From Candidatus Argoarchaeum ethanivorans (GTDB lineage Archaea > Halobacteriota > Methanosarcinia > Methanosarcinales > EX4572-44): DNA of 64,000 nucleotides. The stretch lies in assembly GCA_004193545.1 (NCBI GenBank), contig RPGO01000004.1:1-64000 (forward strand), read 5' to 3'. Positions within the stretch are counted from its first letter, which is position 1; every line of letters starts with the position of its first letter. Positions 38,897-51,509 of the stretch are shown piece by piece. Under the pieces are notes generated by a model. It was not told where the DNA came from and ran no database searches. It was given only the letters and a program-made list of their open reading frames with translations. The translations under genes were made by a program, and so were the position numbers.

Positions 38897-39649
38897 ATGG
38901 AACAATATCTGATACCATTAGTAATTATAGTAGTGCTTGTGTTTGCAAGTACTGTAAAGATCGTCCAGGAGTACGAGCGCGGCGTGATATTCCGTCTTGG
39001 GAGACTGGTCGGTGCAAGAGGGCCAGGACTATTCTTCGTAATCCCGATACTCGAGACGATGAAGAAGATCGATCTCAGGACGATCGTGCTTGATATCCCG
39101 CCGCAGGAGGTCATCACAAGGGATAACGTGACCTCACGGGTGAATGCTGTGGTGTATTACCGGGTGATGGACCCAAGCAAAGCAGTGGTGCAGGTTGAGC
39201 ACTATCCGACTGCAACCGCGCAGATGGCGCTCACGACGCTTCGGGGTGTGATCGGGCAGGTGGAACTTGATGAGGTTCTTTCCGAGCGGGATAAGATCAA
39301 CAAGCGGCTGCAGGAGATAATCGATGAGTCGACTGATCCATGGGGGATCAAGGTTTCAGCCGTCGAGATCAAGGATGTCGAACTGCCAGAGGCGATGCAG
39401 CGTGCGATGGCTTCGCAGGCAGAGGCAGAGAGGAACAGGCGTGCACGGATCATCAATGCAGAAGGAGAGATGCAGGCATCAATCAAACTTGCGGATGCTG
39501 CAAGGGTGCTGAACGAACAACCGGGAGCACTTTACATCCGGACGCTCCAGACGATCAAGGATGCGACTGAGGAGAAGGCGACGACGGTTGTGATTCCGCT
39601 GCCGATAGAGATGATGGGTGCACTCGGATTCAATAAAGAGAATAAGTAA
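38897..39649 (+). CDS. SPFH/stomatin-like (slipin) protein
   Basis: VQEYERGVIFRLGRLVGARGPGLFFVIPILETMKKIDLRT. Confidence 0.93.
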   Translation: MEQYLIPLVIIVVLVFASTVKIVQEYERGVIFRLGRLVGARGPGLFFVIPILETMKKIDLRTIVLDIPPQEVITRDNVTSRVNAVVYYRVMDPSKAVVQVEHYPTATAQMALTTLRGVIGQVELDEVLSERDKINKRLQEIIDESTDPWGIKVSAVEIKDVELPEAMQRAMASQAEAERNRRARIINAEGEMQASIKLADAARVLNEQPGALYIRTLQTIKDATEEKATTVVIPLPIEMMGALGFNKENK

Positions 39650-39655
39650 AGAGAG

Positions 39656-40978
39656 ATGGATAGAAAGAATGGGATTGCGATGAAACGTATCCCAATCCTT
39701 CTAACGCTCCTGCTGCTGGCGCTTCTCCTTATCATGGCGCAGGCATGCACCGCGTCAGAGCCAGTGATCTATGTGATCGAGGTGGACGACATGATTACAG
39801 CAGGCACTGAGATGGAGATCACCCGCGGCATCGAACACGCATCCGGGATGAACGCTGCTGCTGTGTTGATCGAAATAAACACCCCGGGTGGGCTTGTTGA
39901 CTCGATGGATAGAATCGTATCAGAGATCGAACGTTCGGAGGTGCCTGTGATCACGTTTGTGCCAGAGGGAGCGCGTGCGTTCTCTGCAGGCGCATTCATC
40001 CTTTTATCAGGGCATATCGCTGCAATGGCGCCAGGTACGGCAACAGGAGCGGCAACACCGATTGGAATAACGCCAATAGGCAGAACATCGGTCGAGAACA
40101 AGACAGTCAACGCGTATGCAGCCAGGATGCGTGGAATCGCTGAGAACCGGAACCGATCTGCAGAGGTCGCTGAGAAGTTCGTGACAGAGGGGTTATCACT
40201 GACTGCTTGGGAAGCGCTGGAACATGGCGTGATCGATGTGGTAGCATCTGACAGGCGCGATCTTGTCAGCGCTGTTGATAACAGAACCGTGAACGTGAGC
40301 GGAGAATCAGTGACACTCCACACGTTGGGTGCAGTCATAATCACGCAGGAACCAGGGTTTGCATCATCGATCGTCGCTCTACTGAGCAACCCGCAGGTTG
40401 CGTTCGTACTCTTCTTAATCGGGCTCTATGGGATCATCTACGGTCTCAAAGCTCCCGGGACGTACGTTCCTGAGATGGTCGGCGCGATAGCGCTGATACT
40501 TGCGCTGTATGGCATGGGAATGTTTTCAGTCAGCACATTTGGTGTGCTATTGATCGTAGCCGGGATTATACTGCTCATAGCTGAGGTTTTAACACCAACA
40601 TTCGGGATACTGACGGTCGGCGGCGCGATCTGCCTGATTCTTGGAGCTATCATGTTTCCGCAGGAGCCGTTCATGCCTTCTGAATGGATCAGCGACTTCA
40701 TACACACAGTCTTCGCAATTGTAATCCTCTCTGTCGTGGTTATTGTAGCTGGTCTCGGTTTTGTTATGAAGACAAGGCTTACGAAACCAACAACCGGCGT
40801 GGAGGAACTGATCGGAGAAGTTGTCAAAGCAGAGACCGATATCGATCCGGAGGGAACCGTGCACATTCACGGCGAGATATGGAAGGCGTCTGCGGCAGAT
40901 CCGGTACGGAAAGGCGAGGACGTGGTGATCATGGACGTGGACGGGCTCACGCTGGTTGTTGAGAAGATAAAACGATGA
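39656..40978 (+). CDS. NfeD-family membrane serine protease
   Basis: IEINTPGGLVDSMDRIV, GARAFSAGAFILLSGHIAAMAPGTATGAATPI; C-terminal NfeD domain. Confidence 0.92.
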   Translation: MDRKNGIAMKRIPILLTLLLLALLLIMAQACTASEPVIYVIEVDDMITAGTEMEITRGIEHASGMNAAAVLIEINTPGGLVDSMDRIVSEIERSEVPVITFVPEGARAFSAGAFILLSGHIAAMAPGTATGAATPIGITPIGRTSVENKTVNAYAARMRGIAENRNRSAEVAEKFVTEGLSLTAWEALEHGVIDVVASDRRDLVSAVDNRTVNVSGESVTLHTLGAVIITQEPGFASSIVALLSNPQVAFVLFLIGLYGIIYGLKAPGTYVPEMVGAIALILALYGMGMFSVSTFGVLLIVAGIILLIAEVLTPTFGILTVGGAICLILGAIMFPQEPFMPSEWISDFIHTVFAIVILSVVVIVAGLGFVMKTRLTKPTTGVEELIGEVVKAETDIDPEGTVHIHGEIWKASAADPVRKGEDVVIMDVDGLTLVVEKIKR

Positions 40979-41114
40979 GTGTATTTTATTTTAGCAGCTT
41001 GGTACAAACAGATGGTGATTTAAAAAAAATAGTCAGATGGGCACTATCTCAAAAACCAGTGATTTGCTCTTTAAATCCTGATATTTAGAACTTTGTAGCT
41101 TTGAGGATTACATC

Positions 41115-43004
41115 TTAATCTATGAATGCATTATTAAAGCTTCGCCGTGCCTGCTCGCAGTATTCCCCAACTGCTTTATCTCCTTCACGCTTCATTTTAT
41201 CTGCCCACTTTTCAAGGTCTGCACTGTCGCTCTCCATTACATAACTTATGACTGCATCTATCGAGCGTTTAGTTTCCAGAGGAGCAAGCACATCCCCGGC
41301 TTTCCTGTTGTATGCTATTACCTTTTGAAGGAGCTTTCTGTGATGGTTATAAATATCGAGCTTCTTCCCAAACACATCATCAAATATATTTTCTATGTAT
41401 TTTTCATACCACTTTCTATGAAACCTGCAGAATCCAAGGTTTTCCGGAACGATCTCCCATACCCCGCGATTTGCCGACTTCTTTCCAAGCTCTTCAGGTG
41501 ACTGGGGGGTATCTGAATAATCTGTGTGAAATTTGCCTGGTATGACTCCAGGTACGATGATTGCACCAAGCACCCGATATCTAATCTGGGCGATACAGCC
41601 ATCGCCTTCCCCAAATGAAGCATAATGTGCAAAATCACTAAATTTCTCTTTTCCATTATTGCCATACACATCTTCAAAATACTTGCATGCGTAGCGTATC
41701 CCCTTACCAAGTGTTCGTGCGAACTCTGTGCGACCAAAAGCAACATCATCGATCAGTTTCATACAAAAATCCGAATTGAGTGCTGAATCCTGCAGCTCAA
41801 ATGTGTCCGGATCGAAATTAATCGGCAGGTCTATATTAACATCTTCCTTGTTTAACAATCCAGCCTGCATCCATCCAAGCACCGCTGATGTCATATTACC
41901 AAATTCGATTGAATCAAAACCACACACGTCTGCTCTTTGCAGCAAGTTTTTTATCTCCTTAATACGAAAGACGCCAGAGTTCGGACCAAGCGAATTGGAT
42001 GATTCATAATCCATCTTGGATCCTTCATAGACTTTCTTGCATGGTGTTGGACAACTGGGTTCGCCACAGGTACGATTGACAACTTTTTCCTCAAACGGCT
42101 TCAAAAAATTATCTTCTAACAATTCATAAAGATGCGCTCTTTTTTCAGATGGTATCGTATAATCAAAGTCAAACATAGGCAATTTCTTACCTGCTGATGC
42201 ATAATTCGATGCAAGTGTCCCCCTTTTGTATTTTTTTGTTGCATCCTTTGATACGTTGAGCATCGATTCCCCGGAGAGCTTTTGAAAAATCTTATTTACT
42301 ACAGTTCGGTCATTTAAGTCAACCGGGAACTCCCTGTCCTGGTTTCCTCCATAAACAATACCAACAACTTTATGATCCTGGGCAAGTAGAGAACCCATTC
42401 CACCACGACCTGCCCAGCAATCAGCATTAGGTACAAACTTACCTTTTTTTATTAGAGTTGAAACAAGAGCGCCCATCCTCGTGTTCAATGATGCTGGTCC
42501 AGCGGCAAGCATCCTCATGTCGATGTATTCCTCACCAACTTTAAAAGCATCTCTGTACTGCTCAAGCAAATGGGATTCAAGACTATAAAGTCCATCATCA
42601 AGATGTATATCTCTTAATATATCTTTCTGAATAGTGTAAAATTCTACATCCAATTTCCCGTCAATATTTTTTATGACTGGCACCATATAGTCATCTGTAT
42701 TTGCTTTTCCCTCAATCTTTACAAAATCTATACCTGTTTTTGAGAATAAATATCCAGCACCGCCAACGGAGGTGATATGAAATCCTCCGGTCAATGGGGA
42801 ATTTCCTGCAATAGTTATTCTGTTTACCCCGGGAAGTCTGCTGCCAGCAAATGGCCCTACTCCAATTACCACACAATCTGGATTTAACGGATCAAGCACG
42901 CTAAGAGCATAATCCACCACCCCTATAACATCAGCCTCATCAATGGTATCTACTGCATACGTACGTTTTTCTGCATCAATACTAAGTAACGTTTTTTTCA
43001 TCAA
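41115..43004 (-). CDS. Aldehyde:ferredoxin oxidoreductase family (tungsten enzyme)
   Basis: 629 aa; NSPLTGGFHITSVGGAGYLFSKTGIDFVKIEG, ADCWAGRGGMGSLLAQDHKVVGIV. Confidence 0.9.
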   Translation of the reverse strand: MMKKTLLSIDAEKRTYAVDTIDEADVIGVVDYALSVLDPLNPDCVVIGVGPFAGSRLPGVNRITIAGNSPLTGGFHITSVGGAGYLFSKTGIDFVKIEGKANTDDYMVPVIKNIDGKLDVEFYTIQKDILRDIHLDDGLYSLESHLLEQYRDAFKVGEEYIDMRMLAAGPASLNTRMGALVSTLIKKGKFVPNADCWAGRGGMGSLLAQDHKVVGIVYGGNQDREFPVDLNDRTVVNKIFQKLSGESMLNVSKDATKKYKRGTLASNYASAGKKLPMFDFDYTIPSEKRAHLYELLEDNFLKPFEEKVVNRTCGEPSCPTPCKKVYEGSKMDYESSNSLGPNSGVFRIKEIKNLLQRADVCGFDSIEFGNMTSAVLGWMQAGLLNKEDVNIDLPINFDPDTFELQDSALNSDFCMKLIDDVAFGRTEFARTLGKGIRYACKYFEDVYGNNGKEKFSDFAHYASFGEGDGCIAQIRYRVLGAIIVPGVIPGKFHTDYSDTPQSPEELGKKSANRGVWEIVPENLGFCRFHRKWYEKYIENIFDDVFGKKLDIYNHHRKLLQKVIAYNRKAGDVLAPLETKRSIDAVISYVMESDSADLEKWADKMKREGDKAVGEYCEQARRSFNNAFID

Positions 43005-43264
43005 TAATCACCAAAATTCCATGCGATGAATTAAAAAGTTTTAAACACAGGAATTGCCTTGATAGTATCAACTTAACCCACATCGTATATATTATTTGTT
43101 AATTCACAAGGGATAGTTGAGTTTGAAATGCGCGGAAAAATGAGCAAAGAAAAATTTGGGTGAGAATCTGAAGAACACTGTTTGAAAAGCCAATCTGGCG
43201 ACTTCACCTTTTATATAAAAACCCAACCACATGTTTTATAAATCTCGAAATAGTAAAGAAAGCA

Positions 43265-44530
43265 ATGCAGGATTCAAATGTCATGTTCAGCACGTTTATA
43301 AAAACGCTTAGAGAAGACGGTGAATTGTTTGAAATCACAACTCCCGTGTCCCCAGAGTACGAGCTAACTCAGCTATCAAATAAGCATAAAGGAGCGATGC
43401 TGTTCCACAATGTGAATGGCTGGAAGGTGGCAGTAAACATTCTTGGTACGCGAGAACTGCTTGCAAAGGCACTTGACATTCCAAAAGAGGAGATAGTTCA
43501 CACACTTTCAACAATAGACTCTGATGGAACTGTAAGAATAATTGATAAACCAAGAGAAGAAATGATCGAGGAAACAGACCTGAGCAAGCTTCCAATCCTC
43601 ACGCACTATGAAAATGACGGCGGGGCATATATCACATCAGGTATTGTAATAAGTGAATATGGTGGTGTGGAGAATGCATCAATTCATCGGTTAATGGTCA
43701 TCGATGGAAAAAAAGTTGCCGCACGGCTCGTGGAAGGGCGGCACACTGATAACTTGTACCAGAGAGCAAAGAAGGACAATAAGCAACTTCCAGTTGTTGT
43801 AGCCATTGGTGTTGATCCGGTAATACTCTATGCCGCTTGCACAAGGGTTCCCGAGGGGCGAGAATTTCATTATGCATCAGCCATAAAAGGCGAAGCTGTT
43901 GAGCTGTTTCGGTGTGAAAACGGTATCAAAGTGCCGCCTTGTGAAATCCTTCTTGAAGGTTATATTGATAAAGAGCTTCACAACGAGGGTGGCTTTGTAG
44001 ATATTACAGGTACTTATGACAACACACGACTGCAGCCAGTTATACATATCACAAAAATACTCCATCGCAAGAACCCAATATATCACGCGATACTCCCTTC
44101 AAGTGGAGAACATAAAATCCTCATGGGCATACCTTATGAACCTCTCATATACAAAGAGGCACAAAAATATGCAAGGGTAAATAATGTAATACTGAGCGAT
44201 GGCGGATGCTGCTATCTGCATGCTCTAATCCAGATATCAAAAAGACACGAACGCGAACCAGAAGCAGTAATTCAAGCAGCATTCAAAGCACACCGAAGCC
44301 TGAAGCATGTGGTTGTAGTAGACGATGATATTGACATCTTTAGTCCATTAGATGTAGAGTATGCCATTGCCACACGAGTGCAGGCAGACAAAGACCTTCA
44401 TATTTACCCAAACCAGCGTGGAAGCAGTCTTGACCCAAGCAGGAAAACAGATGGTACAACAACCAAGATAGGAATTGATGCAACCTGTGAGCTTGCAAGA
44501 AAAAATGAATACCAGCGCATAACAACTTGA
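43265..44530 (+). CDS. UbiD-family decarboxylase
   Basis: VVVAIGVDPVILYAACTRVPEGREFHYASAI, DPSRKTDGTTTKIGIDAT. Confidence 0.9.
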   Translation: MQDSNVMFSTFIKTLREDGELFEITTPVSPEYELTQLSNKHKGAMLFHNVNGWKVAVNILGTRELLAKALDIPKEEIVHTLSTIDSDGTVRIIDKPREEMIEETDLSKLPILTHYENDGGAYITSGIVISEYGGVENASIHRLMVIDGKKVAARLVEGRHTDNLYQRAKKDNKQLPVVVAIGVDPVILYAACTRVPEGREFHYASAIKGEAVELFRCENGIKVPPCEILLEGYIDKELHNEGGFVDITGTYDNTRLQPVIHITKILHRKNPIYHAILPSSGEHKILMGIPYEPLIYKEAQKYARVNNVILSDGGCCYLHALIQISKRHEREPEAVIQAAFKAHRSLKHVVVVDDDIDIFSPLDVEYAIATRVQADKDLHIYPNQRGSSLDPSRKTDGTTTKIGIDATCELARKNEYQRITT

Positions 44531-44550
44531 TTGCTTGCGGGTATCGAGAG

Positions 44551-46732
44551 TTATTTTCTGCACAACGAAGTTGTACAGTTCTGTAGAATCATAAGAGCAT
44601 CAAGTGATGAAACCCTGCCGTCGCCACTAACATCAGCAATAGTAAGTGTTTTAGGATCACAGGGGCAGTTGCCGACTGCTATTTGAAGTGCAATTGTAGC
44701 ATCTGTTGAAGTGATTTGGGAATCGCCGTCAAGGTCGCCTTTCAGTGGTGTTTTTCCCCATGGATGCATCAGAGGGAAATAATCAATGCTGCTTCCGCCT
44801 GGAATATGATACGAAGTGTCGCCGATACCGTCGCTGTCGTTGTCACTTCCTGTGTAGTCTGAGTAATAGTTGCCAACGGTTGAGGTGTTCCACTGGTTGG
44901 TGCCTGTGTCATAAGCATTGTTGTTGGTGTTGTTGATGAGATTGTTGTGATAGAGTGTGTTGTTGCTCGAAGAATACAGGTAGATGCCGCAGTCGTTGTT
45001 CGATGCAGTGTTGTTCGTTAAGTTGTTGTTGCTCGAAGACCACAGCTCGATGCCGTCGTCGTTGTTCGAGCTTGCATTGTTGTTCGCGAGCGTGTTGTTG
45101 CTCGAAGAAGATAGCTCGATGCCGTACCAGTTGTTCGATGCAGTGTTGTTCGCGAGCGTGTTGTTGTTGCTCGAAGAAGACAACCAGATACCGTGGTAGC
45201 TGTTCGATGCAGTGTTGTTCGCGAGCGTGTTGTTGCTCGAATAACGCAGGTAGATACCGAGGTTGTTGTTCGATGCATTGATGCGTTCTATCCTCGAATT
45301 CTTTGTGTATGCGAGTAACACTCCCTGTTGGTTATTCGTCAGTGTAATGTCTTTAACCGTTATATTTGTGGAGTTCACAAGTCCAACAAAACCTGCATCA
45401 CCAGAAACTTCCTTGTTCTGTTGGTCGATCCAGTAATAGATCGGTTTTCCATCTACCAGGTTGCTTGTGTCTATGCTATGGGTGTAGTGAGAGAGCATGT
45501 AGCCATCAACGCCAAAGTTGTAACTGTTTTCAGACAGTATGTTGTTCGTGAGCGTGTTGTTGCTCGAAGAGATCAGCCAGATGCCGCCGTGGTTGTTCGA
45601 TGCAGTGTTGTTTGTGAATGTGTTGTTGCTCGAAGAATATAGGTAGATGCCGTACCAGTTGTTCGATGCAGTGTTGTTCGTGAGCATATTGTTGCTCGAA
45701 GAAGATAGCTCGATGCCGTACCAGTTGTTCGAGCTTGCGTTGTTGTTCATGAGCGTGTTGTTGCTCGAAGAAGATAGCTCGATGCCGCAGTCGTTGCTCG
45801 CGAGCGTGTTGTTGCTCGAATAACGCAGGTAGATGCCGAGGTTGTTGTTCGATGCATTGATGCGTTCTATCCTCGAATTCTTTGTGTATGCGAGTAACAC
45901 TCCCTGCGGGTTATTCGTCAGTGTGAGGTCTTTCACCGTTATATTTGTGGAGTTCACAAGCCCAACAAAGCCTGCATCACCAGGAACTTCCTTGTTCTGT
46001 TGGTCGATCCAGTAATAGATCGGTTCTCCATCTACCAGGTTGCTTGTGTCTATGCTATGAGTGTAGTGAGAGAGCATGGAGCCACCAACGCCAAAGTTGT
46101 AACTGTTTTCAGACATTATATTGTTCGCGAGCGTGTTGTTGCTCGAATAATCCAGCCAGATGCCGCCGTGGTTGTTCGATGCAGTGTTGTTTGTGAATGT
46201 GTTGTTGCTCGAAGAATATAGGTAGATGCCGCACCAACTGTTCGAGTTAGCGGTGTTGTTCGCGAGCGTGTTGTTGCTCGAATCATACAAGGTAGATGCC
46301 CCAGTAGTTGTTCGAGTTTGCGGTGTTATAAGAGATGTTGCAATGTTCCACGGTGTGAAGATATATTCCAGCCTTCCAGTCTCCGGTGGTATTTTCGACC
46401 GTGAACCCGCTAATGTTCACGTAATCCTTGGTCACTTTAAAGACATCGTCATTTAAGTTTGATGCGCTCACGATGCAGTTTGCTGAGCCGTTCTCAGAGC
46501 GGATGGTTAAATGCGACTTGCTCACATCCACGTTTTCGTTGTATGTGCCATCTCTAACGATGATGATTTCGCCTTCTGAGGCGTTATTAACTGCCTGCTG
46601 GATTGTCTGATTTCCTTCTTCTGGCACATAAATCGTATCAGCGGATGCGCATCCAATGCTTATAACTGCCAGTACTGCGAAAAGAAGTGCAAACACCGAT
46701 ATCTTCCAAGATATGTTTCTTTTGCTTTTCAT
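44551..46732 (-). pseudogene. Secreted NosD-like beta-helix protein with C-terminal dockerin-like domain, split by a frameshift near 46285
   Basis: ORFs 46283-46732 (signal peptide) and 44551-46290; GDLDGDSQITSTDATIALQIAV...DVSGDGRVSSLDALMILQ. Confidence 0.85.
44558..44578. repeat. Short palindrome inside the coding end of the dockerin-like protein
   Basis: CTGCACAACGAAGTTGTACAG; codes for part of QNCTTSLCRK* on the minus strand. Confidence 0.88.
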
Positions 46733-46809
46733 TTCTTTCTTCTCTATTTTTTAGTTACTTTCACTCATTTCTATTTATAAAATTTTCGATAACGTTCGTT
46801 GTTTCTGAA

Positions 46810-46937
46810 CTTGATTGCTAGCGCAATCAAGAGTCACGAGTTACCTTCTGCGAAAGCGAAGTTGTGCAGTTGTTAGGTTAATCTATGCATATGGAGTATG
46901 CAGTTACTGGTTATCTCTGCACAACGGAGTTGTGCAG
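46810..46937. repeat. Cluster of short palindromes
   Basis: CTTGATTGCTAGCGCAATCAAG (46810), ATGCATATGGAGTATGCAG (~46885), CTGCACAACGGAGTTGTGCAG (46917). Confidence 0.9.
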
Positions 46938-47097
46938 ATTTCAGTAAGTTTTTTAACTACCTTGCTCTATTATAAAGCAGACGAATAAAGCAGACGATCT
47001 TGCTCTTGTCTTTGATTGTTGTTTTTAAGTTTTGTAGATATTTCAGGGAAACGGCGTAGTGAAGCTAATAAAATGTTTGTGTTTTTGGAGATTATAG

Positions 47098-48990
<1,893 letters not shown>

Positions 48991-48992
48991 CC

Positions 48993-51428
48993 ATGACTGA
49001 AGAAATCTCTGAAAAAATTGTACCAGTTCTGATTGAAGACGAAATGAAGCGCTCATATATCGACTATGCCATGAGCGTAATCATAGGCAGAGCCCTGCCA
49101 GACGTGCGGGACGGACTAAAACCGGTGCATCGGCGCATCCTCTATGCCATGTATGAACAGGGAATGACATCAGATAAACCCTACAAGAAATCTGCAAGAA
49201 TCGTTGGCGACGTGCTTGGTAAGTACCATCCACATGGCGACACAGCAGTATACGACACCATCGTTCGCATGGTACAAGATTTCTCACTTCGCTATCCTCT
49301 TCTCGATGGGCAGGGTAACTTTGGCTCAATAGATGGTGACAGCGCAGCAGCCATGCGATACACCGAGGTAAGACTTGCAAAAATCGCTGATGAAATGCTT
49401 TCTGATATCGACAAGGAAACATGCAATTTTACAGCAAACTACGATGGCAGCTTAAAAGAACCAACCATCATCCCTGCAAAACTTCCAAACCTGATGATTA
49501 ATGGCTCCACAGGAATCGCTGTAGGAATGGCAACCAACATCCCGCCGCATAATCTCGGTGAAATAGTGGATGGAATTATTCTTCTAATCGATAAACCGGA
49601 TGCAACAATCCTTGAACTGATGGAATTAATCAAAGGTCCGGACTTTCCAACAGCAGCAACGATACTCGGACGGGCAGGCATCCTGAACGCGTACACAACA
49701 GGGCGCGGAAGCATTAAGCTGCGAGCTGTTGCTGAAATCGAAGAAAACAAACAGCACAGGAGAATACTCGTAACCGAGCTACCATACCAGGTTAACAAAG
49801 CGAGACTGATCGAGAACATAGCAGCGCTTGTGCGGGACAAAAAAATCATCGGCATAACCGACCTTCGCGACGAATCAGATAAAGATGGGATGCGGATAGT
49901 AATTGAAATCTCGCGAACTGCGAACCCGCACGTGGTTTTGAACCAACTCTACAACCACACCCAGATGCAAACAACCTTTGGTGTCATCAACCTCGCAATC
50001 GTTAATGGAGCACCAAAAGTCCTCAACCTCAAAGAAATACTCACACACTACCTCGCGCATCGAAAAGAAATTATCACACGCAGAAGCCAGTACGACCTGA
50101 ACAAAGCAGAACAACGCGCCCACATCCTCGAGGGATTGAAAATAGCTCTCGATAACATCGACAGAATCATAAAACTCATACGCGCATCCGGAACACCAGA
50201 AATTGCAAAAAGAGGACTTATCGAACAATTCAACCTTACGGAAATACAGGCAAAAGCAATCCTCGAACTGCGCCTTCAAAAACTCACAGCACTTGAGCAG
50301 GATAAAATAGACGAGGAACACAAAAAACTGCTCACAGCTATAACAAAGCTAAAAGAAATCCTTGCAAGTGAAACAAAAATTCTCAGTATAATCAAACAGG
50401 AACTACAGGAACTGAAAACAAAATACGTGAGCCCCCGCAGAACGGAAATAATAGAAACAGACGAAACCATTGAAATCGAAGACCTGATAACAAAAGAAGA
50501 CGTGGTAATAACAATCACCAACACAGGATACATCAAACGCCAGCCAATAGACGCTTATCGACAACAACTACGGGGCGGCAGAGGTGTAACAGGCATGGGA
50601 ACAAAAGAAGAGGATTTTGTAAGAGGGCTCTTCATTGCATCCACTCACGATTACATACTGTTCTTCACAGACCGTGGACGCGTTCACTGGCTAAAAGTAT
50701 ACGAAATACCGGACGCAAGCCGTCAATCCAAAGGCAAAGCCATAATCAACCTGGTAGAACTAACACCCGATGAAAAAATAACAGCAGCCATACCAATCTC
50801 ATCCTTCGATGACAAACACTACCTGATCATGGCAACCAGGAAAGGAATCATTAAAAAAACAATCCTCAACGCCTTTAAAAATCCACGAAAAGGTGGGATA
50901 ATCGCAATAAATCTCGACGATCAGGACAAACTCATAACAGTAAAACTAACAGATGGAACAAAACAAATCATCATTGGCACAAGCCACGGCAAAGCCATCC
51001 ACTTCAACGAAATACAGGTACGAGATGTGGGGCGCAGTGCCCGCGGTGTAAAAGGCATCAAACTCATTCGAGAAGACATTGTAATCGGGATGGCAGTAGC
51101 AGAAGAAAACGCAACACTACTAACAATCACAGAAAACGGATACGGCAAACGAACAAACTTCAGCGAATATCGTACCACAAACCGCGGCGGGCAGGGGATA
51201 ATTAACATCATCTCAAACCCAAGAAACGGGAAAGTGGTGGATGTCAAAACCGTAACAGAAACAGACGAAATAATGATAACAACACAATCAGGCATAATCA
51301 TCCGAATATTAGTAAAAGGTATTCGCACACAGGGACGCAACACCCAGGGAGTACGCATAATGAAGGTACAAACCAACGACTTTGTCGTTGCAACCGCACG
51401 CCTCGCACAAGAACAAGACATAGAATAA
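48993..51428 (+). CDS. gyrA: DNA gyrase subunit A
   Basis: [33 protein letters not shown]-terminal beta-pinwheel repeats; probable ATG at 48993 (track gives GTG at 48987). Confidence 0.97.
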   Translation: MTEEISEKIVPVLIEDEMKRSYIDYAMSVIIGRALPDVRDGLKPVHRRILYAMYEQGMTSDKPYKKSARIVGDVLGKYHPHGDTAVYDTIVRMVQDFSLRYPLLDGQGNFGSIDGDSAAAMRYTEVRLAKIADEMLSDIDKETCNFTANYDGSLKEPTIIPAKLPNLMINGSTGIAVGMATNIPPHNLGEIVDGIILLIDKPDATILELMELIKGPDFPTAATILGRAGILNAYTTGRGSIKLRAVAEIEENKQHRRILVTELPYQVNKARLIENIAALVRDKKIIGITDLRDESDKDGMRIVIEISRTANPHVVLNQLYNHTQMQTTFGVINLAIVNGAPKVLNLKEILTHYLAHRKEIITRRSQYDLNKAEQRAHILEGLKIALDNIDRIIKLIRASGTPEIAKRGLIEQFNLTEIQAKAILELRLQKLTALEQDKIDEEHKKLLTAITKLKEILASETKILSIIKQELQELKTKYVSPRRTEIIETDETIEIEDLITKEDVVITITNTGYIKRQPIDAYRQQLRGGRGVTGMGTKEEDFVRGLFIASTHDYILFFTDRGRVHWLKVYEIPDASRQSKGKAIINLVELTPDEKITAAIPISSFDDKHYLIMATRKGIIKKTILNAFKNPRKGGIIAINLDDQDKLITVKLTDGTKQIIIGTSHGKAIHFNEIQVRDVGRSARGVKGIKLIREDIVIGMAVAEENATLLTITENGYGKRTNFSEYRTTNRGGQGIINIISNPRNGKVVDVKTVTETDEIMITTQSGIIIRILVKGIRTQGRNTQGVRIMKVQTNDFVVATARLAQEQDIE

Positions 51429-51509
51429 AAAAAATCAAGGGATCTTGAGATAACGGTTTATATATACAATCGCTCACGCTAATAAAGAAAGGCACTTCAA
51501 AAAGGGATT

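Noticed and set aside
44955-45281. Cys-rich plus-strand ORFs opposite the beta-helix gene
   Set aside because: They are shadows of the SSSNNTLxNNTAS repeats read in antisense (TTGTTGCTCGA gives CCCS-type peptides).
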